The notes: generated by a model not told the origin, from the letters alone. Shown: positions 45,628 through 55,408, counted from the first letter of the stretch. The stretch: 64,000 nt of DNA from Nitrospirota bacterium (GCA_016235245.1 JACRLO010000001.1:62001-126000); one strand, 5' to 3'. Translations and numbers: made by a program.

Positions 45628-47528
45628 TGGTCCTTCACCTTCACGTCGGGTTCAATATGCTCTTTGAGGCTGGACTTGTCATCAGACATCTGTCTGGTAA
45701 AATCAGCCTTCTTCCGCTCTGAGAGGGCCGCAAGGTCAGCGGAATTCCTTATGATATGTGGAGTCAGAAATACAACCAGGTTCGTTTTTGTCTTGTTCAC
45801 GGACTTGAACTTGAAAAGATATCCCAGATACGGTATGTCGCCAAGCCCCGGCACCTTGGTAATTATTTCCTCGCCCTTTTCCTGCATTAGGCCGCTAATT
45901 ACAACGGTCTGGTTATCCCTCACAACAACGGAAGTCTTTGTTGAACGCTTTGTCGTGGTCGGGCCCACCTCGGTAAGGATACGCACGTTGGTCTCCTGCT
46001 TCAGGGAGGAAATCTCCTGATAGAGGTCGAGCTTGACATACTCCCCTTCGGTTATCTGAGGTGTCAGCTTGAGCATAATGCCCACGTCCTTCCGCTCGAT
46101 TACATTGAAGAGGCTTCCTGTGGACGTACCCGTCGTATTGGTCTCTCTCTTTGATATAAATGGCACATTCTCTCCGACAATAATCTCAGCTTCTTTATTG
46201 TCAGAGGTGAGTATCTGGGGCGTCGAGAGCACATTCACCGCGTCCCTGAACTCATTGACGCTGAAGAGGGCTGAAAATCCGGGGATAGTCAGATTGGTCG
46301 TTGTCGTTCCGTCAGAGACCGGCACACTGAAAAAATTGCCCATGCCGCCTACAGACATACCGGCCAGCCCATTGATGATTTCGAGCATGGAGTTGCTGTC
46401 CATCGTTCCGAACCCTGCGACCGCGCCCTCGCCATTGTTCCGGGCTATGGTGCGCCATTTGGAACCAAGCTCTTTGAGCTTATCCAGTGACGCCTCCACA
46501 ATCATGGCCTCCACATACACCTGTTTGCGCCGCTTGTCCAGGTCCTTGATAATGCCCAACAGGTTCTGGTAAAGCCCGGCAGGCGCATTTACAATGAGCG
46601 AATTCGTCGCCTTGTCTGCCGTGATCGTAACCTTACTTTTCGTATCCTGGGGCTGTTTTGCCTTTTCCTCAATACCCTTGACAACGCCGTCCAACACCTT
46701 TGCCATCTCGATCGCATCAGCGTTTTCAAGAAAATAGACCTTGATGTTACCTGTCATATCTATCTGCGGAATATCAAGGAGGGCAACAAGTTTCTTTATC
46801 GATTCTTTGGCATAGTTCGAGCCGATCAGAATAAGGGCATTGAGCCTGGTATCTGCCATGACCCGAATCTCATCGCCCCCGATCACGGCCTTGTCCTTTT
46901 TCTGCAGCGACTCATTGATCGTTTTCGCCATATCTTCCGCCACACCGTTTTTGATCTGGTATAACTCAGGATCATCCTTCGCAAGTGGCTGGTCCACAAA
47001 GGAAAGAATATGCTCGATCCTCTGTATGTTCAGCGCATTTTCGACAAGCAGCAGGTAATTGCCCGTCCCGAATACCGAGACATGACCGTCCTTTGAGATA
47101 AGGGGCTGAAAAAATTTCAGGGCATGTTCAGCGCTTATGTGGCTCAGCGGTATAAGCTTTGTGATATACGCATCCGTGGCCTTCCCCTCTGCAACCTCGG
47201 GGGAGAGAGCCTTTGCCTGGCCGACAGGGACTATCTTGAGCAGGTTGCCAGGCGCCGGTATCAGGGTATAACCCTTCAGATTGAGCACCGAGGTAAAGAG
47301 AGAAAAGGCCTCATCAGCCGATATCTTCGAGGGCGCCATAATCGTGATCTTGCCCTTCAGCGTCTCATCGAATATGAAATTCTTCCCCGTCACCTCGCTG
47401 ATGAACTTCACCACATTGGTAAGCTCAACATCCTGCAGGTTCACTGCTATGAGGTTTTTCTTCGTTTCGGCAGAAACGACCGAAACCAGCAGAAAAACAA
47501 CCAGAAGACATATACCGATTTTCTTCAC
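45624..47528 (-). CDS. gspD: Type II secretion system secretin D
   Basis: The 634-residue protein has a signal peptide, N0 domain (about 25-95: NVVKFISEVTGKNFIFDETL), N1-N3 domains and the C-terminal secretin barrel (ILTSDNKEAEIIVGENVPFI, VPGLGDIPYLGYLFK). It forms the outer-membrane channel. An S-domain-like charged tail follows. It is 10 bases from gspC and overlaps gspE by 4. The order C-D-E-F-G-H-I-J-K-L-M-N is the canonical one. Confidence 0.94.
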   Translation of the reverse strand: MKKIGICLLVVFLLVSVVSAETKKNLIAVNLQDVELTNVVKFISEVTGKNFIFDETLKGKITIMAPSKISADEAFSLFTSVLNLKGYTLIPAPGNLLKIVPVGQAKALSPEVAEGKATDAYITKLIPLSHISAEHALKFFQPLISKDGHVSVFGTGNYLLLVENALNIQRIEHILSFVDQPLAKDDPELYQIKNGVAEDMAKTINESLQKKDKAVIGGDEIRVMADTRLNALILIGSNYAKESIKKLVALLDIPQIDMTGNIKVYFLENADAIEMAKVLDGVVKGIEEKAKQPQDTKSKVTITADKATNSLIVNAPAGLYQNLLGIIKDLDKRRKQVYVEAMIVEASLDKLKELGSKWRTIARNNGEGAVAGFGTMDSNSMLEIINGLAGMSVGGMGNFFSVPVSDGTTTTNLTIPGFSALFSVNEFRDAVNVLSTPQILTSDNKEAEIIVGENVPFISKRETNTTGTSTGSLFNVIERKDVGIMLKLTPQITEGEYVKLDLYQEISSLKQETNVRILTEVGPTTTKRSTKTSVVVRDNQTVVISGLMQEKGEEIITKVPGLGDIPYLGYLFKFKSVNKTKTNLVVFLTPHIIRNSADLAALSERKKADFTRQMSDDKSSLKEHIEPDVKVKDQ

Positions 47529-47538
47529 AATAGCCCCC

Positions 47539-48381
47539 CTAATTGATATGGTATACCTGAGTCATCGGTACGCCATTCCTTATTATGTCCAGTTCCATCC
47601 TGTCCAGCTCTTTTATCATATTGAATATCTTCACCCCGTCACCCGGCGAATTCAGGTCTATTTTGTTTGCCCTGAGAATAATGTCTTCATTCTTCAGTCC
47701 CAAATTTTCATACACACCCCCCAGCCTGACTTCTTTGACCACGAAACCTTCTTGCCTGCCTTCTTTAAGAAGCGGCATAAGCCGGGCGCCCGTAAGCAGC
47801 TCATTGGGGTTTTCGAGAAATTTCTTGATCTGCTCCCTGTCAAAGGTCATTTCTTTGCTGTTTTTCATCGTCTGACTGGCAAAGGCCGCGGTTGAGGGGT
47901 TTTTTGAAGCAACAGATTCTATATTCGGAAACAGGAGTTCGAATCGTCTGCCGTCATCGGAGATGGTCACTTTGTCTGCTGAGACGGCAGCCAGTTTCCC
48001 GGCGCCAAAGACATCCTCCCCGAGCCTGAAAAGCCTCTGCATGGAACCCTTATTTTCTATAAAGGCATATCCGGGCTTATACGTTATAACGCCCTTTAAG
48101 ACAAGTCCTTTCGGGTCTGTCGCCGTGCCAGACTCCTTCTGGATAACTGAAAATCTGGCGCCCTTTATGCCAAAAGGGTTTTTCTCAACAACAGCAGCAA
48201 AGCTTTTTACGGATTGCAAATCCTTCATTCCGGAAGACTTGTCTTCCGTCTTCGTCACGGTCCCCTTTGTCGAGACAAGTTCAAAAATCTTTCCCAGATT
48301 AAATGAAACTGACAGGACAAGGACAGCAACGCCTGCGGTATTCAGAAACGCGCTCTTTCTAAAAAAATCCATCGTTTTCAT
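47539..48381 (-). CDS. gspC: Type II secretion system protein C
   Basis: The 280-residue protein has an N-terminal membrane helix (about 12-30), a homology region with FGIKGARF (about 75-150), and a C-terminal PDZ domain (about 195-280: GLKNEDIILRANKIDLNSPG). GspC links the inner-membrane platform to the GspD secretin and the PDZ may pick substrates. It is the first gene of the operon; a TATAAT lies 17-22 bases upstream. Confidence 0.85.
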   Translation of the reverse strand: MKTMDFFRKSAFLNTAGVAVLVLSVSFNLGKIFELVSTKGTVTKTEDKSSGMKDLQSVKSFAAVVEKNPFGIKGARFSVIQKESGTATDPKGLVLKGVITYKPGYAFIENKGSMQRLFRLGEDVFGAGKLAAVSADKVTISDDGRRFELLFPNIESVASKNPSTAAFASQTMKNSKEMTFDREQIKKFLENPNELLTGARLMPLLKEGRQEGFVVKEVRLGGVYENLGLKNEDIILRANKIDLNSPGDGVKIFNMIKELDRMELDIIRNGVPMTQVYHIN

Positions 48382-48397
48382 AGATTACCAGAAGGCT

Positions 48398-48403
48398 ATT
48401 ATA
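48398..48403 (-). promoter_or_regulatory. Probable -10 box of the gsp operon
   Basis: TATAAT on the minus strand lies 16 bases before the gspC ATG. The -35 region, about TGATTT at 17 bases spacing, is weak, so an activator may be needed. This would give a leader of about 10 bases. Confidence 0.4.
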
Positions 48404-48504
48404 TAACAAAAATGACCACCAAATCAGGTTGCTACGAGTTGAAACCTTAGCGATGCCGTACACTTAAGAGGAGACTGCCATGGAAAACTTGCAGGTTTGC
48501 CGGA

Positions 48505-50010
48505 TCATGGTGAGAGTCGGGAAACCCTCTGACTGACATCCATATATTGGTAATCTTCGGCTAAGATCTTGTTATAGATAGTTCTGGCATCATCAGTCTT
48601 GCCTGAAATTTCATAATAGAGCGCCAGATAGTAGTATGGTTCGAGATTTGACCTGTTGACCGGCTCATTGTTGATCGCTTTATTGAACTTCTCAATAGCA
48701 AGGTGCGCCATGCCTTTCTGGCCAAATATCCTGCCGATAGCTACAGAGGCGGTTTTATAATCAGGGGATTCAGGTTCTATCTTCTGAAGAACTGTCAGCG
48801 CATTATCAATAAGTTCAAGCTGCATAAAGTGCTTGCCTGCCCGCAGATATTCACCGCCTTTTGCATAGAGTTCTGCAACCTTCCTGTCGATTTGTCCGGT
48901 CTTCTGATATGCCTCCGCTGCAGGGATATAGTTCCCCGCCTTTTCAAAGGCTTCGGCCGCCTTTGAAAAATCATTTCCCCTGAGGTACATCTCTGCCGCA
49001 TCGTTGAAGGAGCCGGCCATGGCGTATAACTCACCGGCCTTCAAATAGCTGCCCGCCTCCATACATATCTCTGCAGCCAGCAGAAGGTCACCTGCCTTTT
49101 CGGCAAACAACGCCGCCTCCTGCAGCTGTCCTTTCCGATAAGATATGTTTGACAGGATCTCATGTTGTCTTCTGAACTCCCCGCCTCTGCCAAATAATTC
49201 TGCTGCCTTTTCAGGATTGCCCGAGTGCAGATAGCATTCTCCAGCCCGGAGGAAATCGCCCTTCAGCTCATGCGCAGCCGCGGCATCATAAAAGAGACGC
49301 GCACGTTCAAAGATCCTGATCGCCTTGTCATATTGACCGGCTTTTTCATACAGTTTCCCGCTCATAAGCGCATATCTGCTTCCGGATGCTTCCATGGATA
49401 CAGGATTTCTCTGCTCGATAAAGCAGGCCTCATAAGACTCGGCTGCCTTCATGAAGTCACCAGCTTTTTCATAGAGCTCAGCCGCTTTAAGGTAATGCCT
49501 GCCCTTTTCATACATGAGTGCCGCATTTTTATCATCCTGAATCTTGAGAAAAAGTTCGGCAGCCCTTGTGTTGTTTCCGGCCTTTTGAAAAAATAGCGCT
49601 GCCTTTTCAAGGTCTCCGGTCTTTTCATGGATCTCGGCTGCAGAGGCATACTCCTCTGCCTCAAGATACTGAACTGCCGCCTTTTCATAGGCATTGATCG
49701 ACTGATAAAGCTGGGCTGCTGTTTTATGGTCCTTTTCGGTCAGTGCCTTTTTTATCCTCCTTTTGATGACTTTTTCTTCTGCTCGATTCATGCTCTTTTC
49801 GGCAAAGTATCTTCTCAGAGGTTGAAACGGCCGTAGAAAGACGCCAAGAAGAACCGACAATATTTTTTTGGCAATAACAAACAGGATAAGAAGGAGTATG
49901 GCTGCGAGAAAATAGTGGACATACTCTGCTGCCCACGGGATATGCAGATAGCCGGCGATTACCCCTGCAATATCATGCAGCGGGGATATGAGATCATGAA
50001 TAAATTTCAT
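48505..50010 (-). CDS. Membrane-anchored TPR-like solenoid protein next to the T2SS operon
   Basis: The 501-residue protein has one membrane helix (about 31-55: FLAAILLLILFVIAKKI), a basic linker and about fifteen repeats of the type YEKAGDFMKAAESYE to near residue 430, then a terminal TPR pair. It has the same layout as the protein at 5239-6462 but no kinase part. It probably faces the cytosol as a scaffold. No family name fits. It lies 123 bases upstream of gspC on the same strand; a role in secretion is inference. Confidence 0.75.
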   Translation of the reverse strand: MKFIHDLISPLHDIAGVIAGYLHIPWAAEYVHYFLAAILLLILFVIAKKILSVLLGVFLRPFQPLRRYFAEKSMNRAEEKVIKRRIKKALTEKDHKTAAQLYQSINAYEKAAVQYLEAEEYASAAEIHEKTGDLEKAALFFQKAGNNTRAAELFLKIQDDKNAALMYEKGRHYLKAAELYEKAGDFMKAAESYEACFIEQRNPVSMEASGSRYALMSGKLYEKAGQYDKAIRIFERARLFYDAAAAHELKGDFLRAGECYLHSGNPEKAAELFGRGGEFRRQHEILSNISYRKGQLQEAALFAEKAGDLLLAAEICMEAGSYLKAGELYAMAGSFNDAAEMYLRGNDFSKAAEAFEKAGNYIPAAEAYQKTGQIDRKVAELYAKGGEYLRAGKHFMQLELIDNALTVLQKIEPESPDYKTASVAIGRIFGQKGMAHLAIEKFNKAINNEPVNRSNLEPYYYLALYYEISGKTDDARTIYNKILAEDYQYMDVSQRVSRLSP

Positions 50011-50105
50011 TTTTTATGCTTTCACCGAAGTATCCGTGGCTTAACAACCTTTCTATAGCCATGCGCTTTCATCTGTCTGTATCGGAGTCCTGATGAACGC
50101 AAGAC

Positions 50106-50137
50106 AAAAAAAAGGGCGGGGGTTTAGCCCGCCCTTT
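50106..50137 (-). terminator. Rho-independent terminator after the Ig-like lipoprotein gene
   Basis: On the minus strand AAAGGGCGGG and CCCGCCCTTT form a perfect stem with a short loop and run into eight T residues (50106-50113). It stands 34 bases after the stop codon and separates this gene from the TPR protein gene. Confidence 0.85.
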
Positions 50138-50171
50138 CTCATGTATGCCCTACAAAATGGCTCGTCAATTC

Positions 50172-51872
50172 CTATGGCACGATCGTTGTCGTTAAGGTCA
50201 ATGTGCCACTCGCATGTCCCGCTGCGGAGGCTGTCACTAATGTGGCCAGCGTATTTGTAGCTGTAAGCGGCCCTGCTGTAGACGTGTGCGTCAGCGTAGC
50301 GGTACACGTTCCCCCAGGCACCAACGAGCACGGAGCTGGGATCGTTGCGGAGAGTACAGATGTTGCAAAATCTGCAGTAGGAACCGCCGGGGTATCCGAT
50401 GTCTTAGTGAGAGTAAACGTTGCAGCAGCGCATGCTGCACTGTCGTTATTATGCACCGTAAGGTTATAGGTTACGGAAGCAGGAAGAACACCCCCGGCTG
50501 AAATATTTTGTGCTACGCCGGGCACAACTGTTATTGTTGGCGCAGCTGCTGTACAGATTCCAGCAGTAATCGTAATCGTTACGGTCACTGTTGCACCTGC
50601 AGAATCCCGAACCTGTACCGTAACCGCTCCGGCTGCCGTTCCAGGAGCAACGGTAGCAGTAAAGGTCCCATTGGCCGCCACTGCCGATAAGGTCACCGAC
50701 GGGTTACTTGCAGTGACGCTGTAAGCCGGGTTTCCACCGGTGATGGTGAAGATTCGACTGCCGCCAGCCAAGCCGTCTATAGTCGCAGACGTCGGGAAGA
50801 CTGCCAGGGCCTGCGTCACACGGATAGGAACAGTGCCGATCACGACTCCCTCCACCTTTGCAGTCACCGTACATGTCCCCTCTGTTACAGGGGCGGTAAA
50901 TACACTCGCGGCCACACCGTCAGTTGTCTGTCCAAATGGCGTTACTGTTCCGCACGTTGTCGAGAAATTCACTGTTGTGCCGTCAGGCGCTTTTGCGCCG
51001 GTATTGAGCATAACAATAGCGGTTAAATCAGATGTGCCGCCCGGGGCTACCGTCAGAGGATCAGCCGTAAGCGATGAAGCTGCAGCCGAAACCACAACCG
51101 GCCGCAGGAAGAGGGTCACCATATTGGCAGCCCCATTACCCGCAAAAGCAGTGACATTGACGTGTGTCTCTGTGTCCCGGATAGATGTTGGGGAGACCTT
51201 AAATATAGCCTTAGCCTGACCATATACATTCGTTTCCGTTTCAGCTCTGACCACTACCGCTTCTGCATGGCTCGTGCCCCAGGAAACTCCCCAACCCCCA
51301 AGAACAGGAACCCCTCCTGCATCAAAGATTGTGGCCAATACTTCAAAGGTATCATCAGCATCTGATTCAAACAGCGTAAAATCGGACACTTCATTATATG
51401 TGCTGTTGCCGGGGACGCTATTTACTTCCATAGACATGCTGGTTGCAAGCACATCGTTTGTAGAGAAGTAAACGGTCTTCCGGTCTCTTACGATCCCTGA
51501 GCCGGCAGTAACCTGTGCAACGATCGTGGCAAACCCAGGGGTAGTCGAGGAGAGTCTTACCTCGGCATTACCCTGGCTGTTCGTAGTTGCGGTTACTGCA
51601 CTCAAGATTCCGGTTAATGACATGTTCGTAAAGCTCACGGGATAATTAGCAACAGCATTGCCGTTGCCGTCAAGCACCCTGGCCTTTAAGGTGATAAAGG
51701 AATTCGTCTGGGCGATAAATTGAACCGGGAGCAGCTTAACTACCGAAGGCACACCGGTATTTACGCCAGGAGGTGCTGCTGAACTGCCAGTCCCTCCACC
51801 GCCGCATCCGGCAAGGAGCACTGTCATGCAGATCAATAGTATAAATATTGGCAATAATAATTTATTTTTCAT
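50172..51872 (-). CDS. Lipoprotein with bacterial Ig-like repeats
   Basis: The 566-residue protein has a lipoprotein signal peptide with lipobox VLLAGC and a GGGG linker. About five Ig-like modules follow: two Big_1-type (residues about 45-145, 150-260), another (about 262-360, VTPFGQTTDG), a BACON/cadherin-like unit (about 365-445) and a last unit with paired cysteines (about 447-566). It is expected on the cell surface, possibly a T2SS- or pilus-associated adhesin; that is inference. The ATG at 51872 has AGGAGG 5 bases upstream. A strong terminator follows. Confidence 0.8.
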   Translation of the reverse strand: MKNKLLLPIFILLICMTVLLAGCGGGGTGSSAAPPGVNTGVPSVVKLLPVQFIAQTNSFITLKARVLDGNGNAVANYPVSFTNMSLTGILSAVTATTNSQGNAEVRLSSTTPGFATIVAQVTAGSGIVRDRKTVYFSTNDVLATSMSMEVNSVPGNSTYNEVSDFTLFESDADDTFEVLATIFDAGGVPVLGGWGVSWGTSHAEAVVVRAETETNVYGQAKAIFKVSPTSIRDTETHVNVTAFAGNGAANMVTLFLRPVVVSAAASSLTADPLTVAPGGTSDLTAIVMLNTGAKAPDGTTVNFSTTCGTVTPFGQTTDGVAASVFTAPVTEGTCTVTAKVEGVVIGTVPIRVTQALAVFPTSATIDGLAGGSRIFTITGGNPAYSVTASNPSVTLSAVAANGTFTATVAPGTAAGAVTVQVRDSAGATVTVTITITAGICTAAAPTITVVPGVAQNISAGGVLPASVTYNLTVHNNDSAACAAATFTLTKTSDTPAVPTADFATSVLSATIPAPCSLVPGGTCTATLTHTSTAGPLTATNTLATLVTASAAGHASGTLTLTTTIVP

Positions 51873-51903
51873 AGTTCCTCCTAATTGGTAGCTGCCGTCA
51901 TCA

Positions 51904-52533
51904 TTACTGACAGGTCTCAAAGTCATCTATCCAGAAATCATATTCAATCGGGAAATAGCCAGTGCCGAAATCATTCCTATATTTGCAGTAGTATTTTGCC
52001 ACATAATGGGTAGGTCTTTCAGAGGGAACATTTATGCCGCCAACCAAGGCGCTCCAGAAATCATGCTTTCTCTGTATATCAATGAGCGGAACTGAACATG
52101 TTGACGCTGTGCTGTCAGTAAGGATGCAGTTTGGATAGAACGTCAATGAAGGGATGACCGGAGCGGAAGGGTCTTCAACTGCCCTGAGATAGGTTATGGT
52201 GCATTCCTCTACACTTGCCGGAAAAGGAGGATTCGCAACACCGCTTTCATTCAGCCTCTTGGCAAGTATGTTTATCTCTGCGTCCACCCGGAAAAGACCT
52301 TTTTCATACGTCGCAACACCGTTAGCATCGACAGAGCAGACATGAACATTTGCATCAATATCCGGCGTCAGGTCCGTCGTTGTCGGAACCCCTTTAATGC
52401 TTACGGACTGGATCACGATGCCTGTATCGCTGCTTCCGGTAGAGCCGGGCGCTCCAACATCACCGCCACCGCAACTGAAAAGCGGCAATGTCAGCAAAAC
52501 CATCAAGCCTGATATAAGAACTTTACCTTTCAT
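51904..52533 (-). CDS. Lipoprotein of unknown function
   Basis: The 209-residue protein has a lipobox LPLFSC (Cys21), a Gly/Ser-rich linker and a beta-rich domain with six cysteines (HVCSVDANG, EECTITYL, PNCILTD, STCSVPL, KYYCKYR, FETCQ), suggesting disulfides. I do not recognise a family. AAGGAG lies 7 bases before the ATG. It is 31 bases from the Ig-like gene and likely cotranscribed, so the two may work as a surface pair. Confidence 0.7.
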   Translation of the reverse strand: MKGKVLISGLMVLLTLPLFSCGGGDVGAPGSTGSSDTGIVIQSVSIKGVPTTTDLTPDIDANVHVCSVDANGVATYEKGLFRVDAEINILAKRLNESGVANPPFPASVEECTITYLRAVEDPSAPVIPSLTFYPNCILTDSTASTCSVPLIDIQRKHDFWSALVGGINVPSERPTHYVAKYYCKYRNDFGTGYFPIEYDFWIDDFETCQ

Positions 52534-52620
52534 GTTTCACTCCTTGTTTCTATATTTCAATGTTATTGGCAATTTGCAATTAACTTAAATATCTGCTCAT
52601 AGCTTCTCTGTCATTCCTGC

Positions 52621-52679
52621 AGTTCCTGCGCAACAATCCCGTTGCGTTTAGGCACCTGCTTTCATCCGCAACAGGAACT
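52621..52679 (-). other. Structured element immediately after pilQ
   Basis: AGTTCCTG (52621-52628) pairs with CAGGAACT (52672-52679). Inside, CGCAAC (52629-52634) pairs with GTTGCG (52641-52646), and a second CGCAAC near 52667 offers a competing partner. The outer stem touches the pilQ stop codon. It could stabilise or end the pil transcript. Confidence 0.5.
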
Positions 52680-54878
52680 CTATTTTAGACTGACGTTGCT
52701 CTCGATGACTCTGGGCGTAACAAATACAATAATTTCAAATTGATTCTTGGAATTATTATCATTCTTGAATAATTGTCCAAGAAGCGGGACTTTACTCAGG
52801 CCCGGAATGCCTTGATCACTATGCGACTCACTATATTTGTAGACCCCGCCGACAACAAGAGTCTCACCATTGTTTACAAGGACTTTTGTCTTAATGTCCG
52901 TATTGGTGGTATCTGCTCCGACATTTCCGCCGGCATTGATTAATTGCAGCAATTCTTTTTTCACAATTGAAAGATCAAGAATTATCGCGCCGGCCGGAGT
53001 AATTTTTGGCGTAACTTTAAGCGTGAGATCAACCGGAACTGTTTGTAATTTTGGCTGTCCATCTTTATCCGTGGAAGGCAGCTGTAACTCACGCCCCTGC
53101 TTAATGGATGCTTCGATGTTGTTCATCGTCAGGAGCCTTGGATTTGACAATATCTTCCCTTTTTTATTCTCCTCCATGGCCGATAGACGAACGTCGAGTG
53201 CCATAGTGCCTGCTCTATTGATAAATCCGAACCCGAGCTGTCCTGCTATAGATGACGCAGGCACATTAACCAGGAAATTGCCAGGCGCTGCAGTTCCGGC
53301 CAAGCCCTGGTTGCCGACACCGTATGTTCCATTTCCAGTAGCTTTCGATGCAAATGCTCCCCACTGAACACCAAGGTCGTGTAAATAGTCCGTATTGACT
53401 TCAACGATTCTCGCCTCAATTAAAACCTGTCTGGCCTGCAAATCTTCCGTATCGATATCTTTCAGAAGGGCCTCTACTTTCTGCAGGTTCAGTTCAAGAT
53501 CGTTAACGATGATATTGCTACTGTCTTTGTCAGTACTCAAACTACCCCTTGAACTGAGCACCTTAGCCTTGTCAATAGCTTCCTTGATCTTATCCACATT
53601 GGCGTAGTTCACGGTAAAGATCTTCGTAACAAGATCACCGGCTTCAGACTGGGCCTTTTTGTTATTTTTTATTTCATCAAGCTCTTTCGCTACCGCAGTA
53701 GTCGGTAAAACCCTGATGATATTGCCGTCAACAATTTTGGACAGATGGAACGTCCTCATGATAATGTCGAGAGCCTGATCCCAGGGCACATTAATTAGTT
53801 TTAGGGTTATTTTTCCTTTCACTTCGGGATTAACAACGATATTATATCCGCTTACATCTCCCAGTAGCCTGAATATGGGAATAATATCCGCATCCTGGAA
53901 ATCAAGAGAAATCTTCTTGCCCGAATAGGCCCCATCGGTTGTAGTGGCAGATACCGCTGATTCTTTGGCAACAACTGCCGGTTCCGATGCAACAGGCGCC
54001 GCACCAGCGGCCGATTCTTTGGCTGCGTTAGTCGATGCACGCTGAGGCTGGGCATCTTCCTTGTTCATAAGCGATATTTCAATTGAGTTACCGATTGCCG
54101 TTACATCGAAATTTGTTTTTTCCTTCAGGTCAAGCACGATACGCAGTTTGTCCTTGTGCTTTCCCGCCCGTATGCCTTTAAGAGGAGACATAGTTTGAGA
54201 CGGTAAGGCAGCACGTAACGCCGTGTCAGGGATATCAACAACAATACGCTCATTCACGGGGAAGACATTCGGAATCATTGTACCATTGCCGCTGATGATT
54301 ACTTTTACCGTATCAGCTGATTTCTTTATGGTTATGCTGTTTATTTCGGTAGCTCTGGATGCTGCAGGCGATGCTTCTTTTTCTGCCGGGACCTCTACCG
54401 CAACAAGTCTTACCAAAGGCTTAGGATCTGCTTCAATGCTTTTGGCCTCGGTAAAAACCATAGGATCATCTTTTTTGATGGAAAGAATAAGCGTGTTGTC
54501 TTTATATTCAGGGCTAAGGGAGGAAGGGCTCTGCAGAACAATATCAAGCCTTGTCATACGTGTCGGCGAATCGATCTGCTGAGGCACAACTTCAGTGACC
54601 ATGCCATTATCGGAAACGATCTTGTCCGTAAATGCACCAATGCTCATGTCTGGAATTTCGATGGTCGCTCTGTAGGGATCGTTTGTCTTGTTCAGCGTAT
54701 AGGTGAATGGCTTGCTGCTCTGGATCGTAAGACTGTTTTCATCAACCCTGAGTGAGGTAAGGGCAGGAACTTCGATTGTCTGGGATGACTGCTTGACTGC
54801 CTGCGTATTTGCGCAACCCAGCAGCGCTATCAGGACAAAAATAGTTATTAATGGTTTCAGGAGTGTATATTTTCTCAT
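52680..54878 (-). CDS. pilQ: Type IV pilus secretin PilQ
   Basis: The 732-residue protein has a lipoprotein-like signal (LLGC), two AMIN-type beta domains (about 40-135 and 180-270: KLRIVLDLKEKTNFDVTAIG), a linker, the N0 domain (about 325-395: DVSGYNIVVNPEVKGKITLK), N1 and the secretin barrel (VPLLGQLFKNDNN). It forms the outer-membrane pore for type IV pili. It shares one base with pilP and is the last gene of the operon. Confidence 0.95.
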   Translation of the reverse strand: MRKYTLLKPLITIFVLIALLGCANTQAVKQSSQTIEVPALTSLRVDENSLTIQSSKPFTYTLNKTNDPYRATIEIPDMSIGAFTDKIVSDNGMVTEVVPQQIDSPTRMTRLDIVLQSPSSLSPEYKDNTLILSIKKDDPMVFTEAKSIEADPKPLVRLVAVEVPAEKEASPAASRATEINSITIKKSADTVKVIISGNGTMIPNVFPVNERIVVDIPDTALRAALPSQTMSPLKGIRAGKHKDKLRIVLDLKEKTNFDVTAIGNSIEISLMNKEDAQPQRASTNAAKESAAGAAPVASEPAVVAKESAVSATTTDGAYSGKKISLDFQDADIIPIFRLLGDVSGYNIVVNPEVKGKITLKLINVPWDQALDIIMRTFHLSKIVDGNIIRVLPTTAVAKELDEIKNNKKAQSEAGDLVTKIFTVNYANVDKIKEAIDKAKVLSSRGSLSTDKDSSNIIVNDLELNLQKVEALLKDIDTEDLQARQVLIEARIVEVNTDYLHDLGVQWGAFASKATGNGTYGVGNQGLAGTAAPGNFLVNVPASSIAGQLGFGFINRAGTMALDVRLSAMEENKKGKILSNPRLLTMNNIEASIKQGRELQLPSTDKDGQPKLQTVPVDLTLKVTPKITPAGAIILDLSIVKKELLQLINAGGNVGADTTNTDIKTKVLVNNGETLVVGGVYKYSESHSDQGIPGLSKVPLLGQLFKNDNNSKNQFEIIVFVTPRVIESNVSLK

Positions 54879-55408
54879 TATTCCTCCTCCTTGCGGAGTT
54901 TCAGTATAGTATCCTTGATTTTGAGCTGACCTTTGTAGTCTTTGACCTTTTCGGTAATGATTACTGAATCAGGAGTAATTTCACGAACTTTACCGCCATA
55001 TATCCCCAAGGTCATACCTTTTCGAATCGTAAATGATTTATTGTCCGGCAGGGTTATCATAGCATAAGACTGCTGCCGGTCCCATACGATTGCAATCAGT
55101 TTTATCTCGTCAACATCAAAGGATTCAACGGGAGAAGCTCCCTTCAAGGCCTGGCGAGTACCGGTCGGTTTAACTTCAACGAGAGAGGTAAATGGATCTC
55201 TCCGGTCCTTGGGTTCATAGACATACACTTCTTTCTCGACCTTGATTTCGGCAGTCGGCACTGCAGCCTGCTGAGATGGAGCCGCAGGCACAGGCTTCGC
55301 TGCCTCAGGTTTCTTTGGAGCCGCAGGCTGTTTACCACCGCAGCCTGATACTATGAACAAAGCAGTTGAAAGAACAAAGACAAGAAGTATCTTCCCGGTT
55401 TTCATCAT
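54878..55408 (-). CDS. pilP: Type IV pilus lipoprotein PilP
   Basis: The 176-residue protein has a lipobox IVSGC (Cys22), a Pro/Ala-rich linker and a C-terminal beta-domain with the family motif YEPKDRRDPFTSLV and IAIVWDRQQSYAMI. PilP links the PilN-PilO inner-membrane pair to the PilQ secretin. It overlaps pilO by 4 bases and pilQ by 1. Confidence 0.92.
   Translation of the reverse strand: MMKTGKILLVFVLSTALFIVSGCGGKQPAAPKKPEAAKPVPAAPSQQAAVPTAEIKVEKEVYVYEPKDRRDPFTSLVEVKPTGTRQALKGASPVESFDVDEIKLIAIVWDRQQSYAMITLPDNKSFTIRKGMTLGIYGGKVREITPDSVIITEKVKDYKGQLKIKDTILKLRKEEE

Noticed and set aside
52621-52679. Integron attC-like site after pilQ
   Set aside because: The paired GTTGCG/CGCAAC cores do not fit the attC consensus, and no integrase or cassette array is present.
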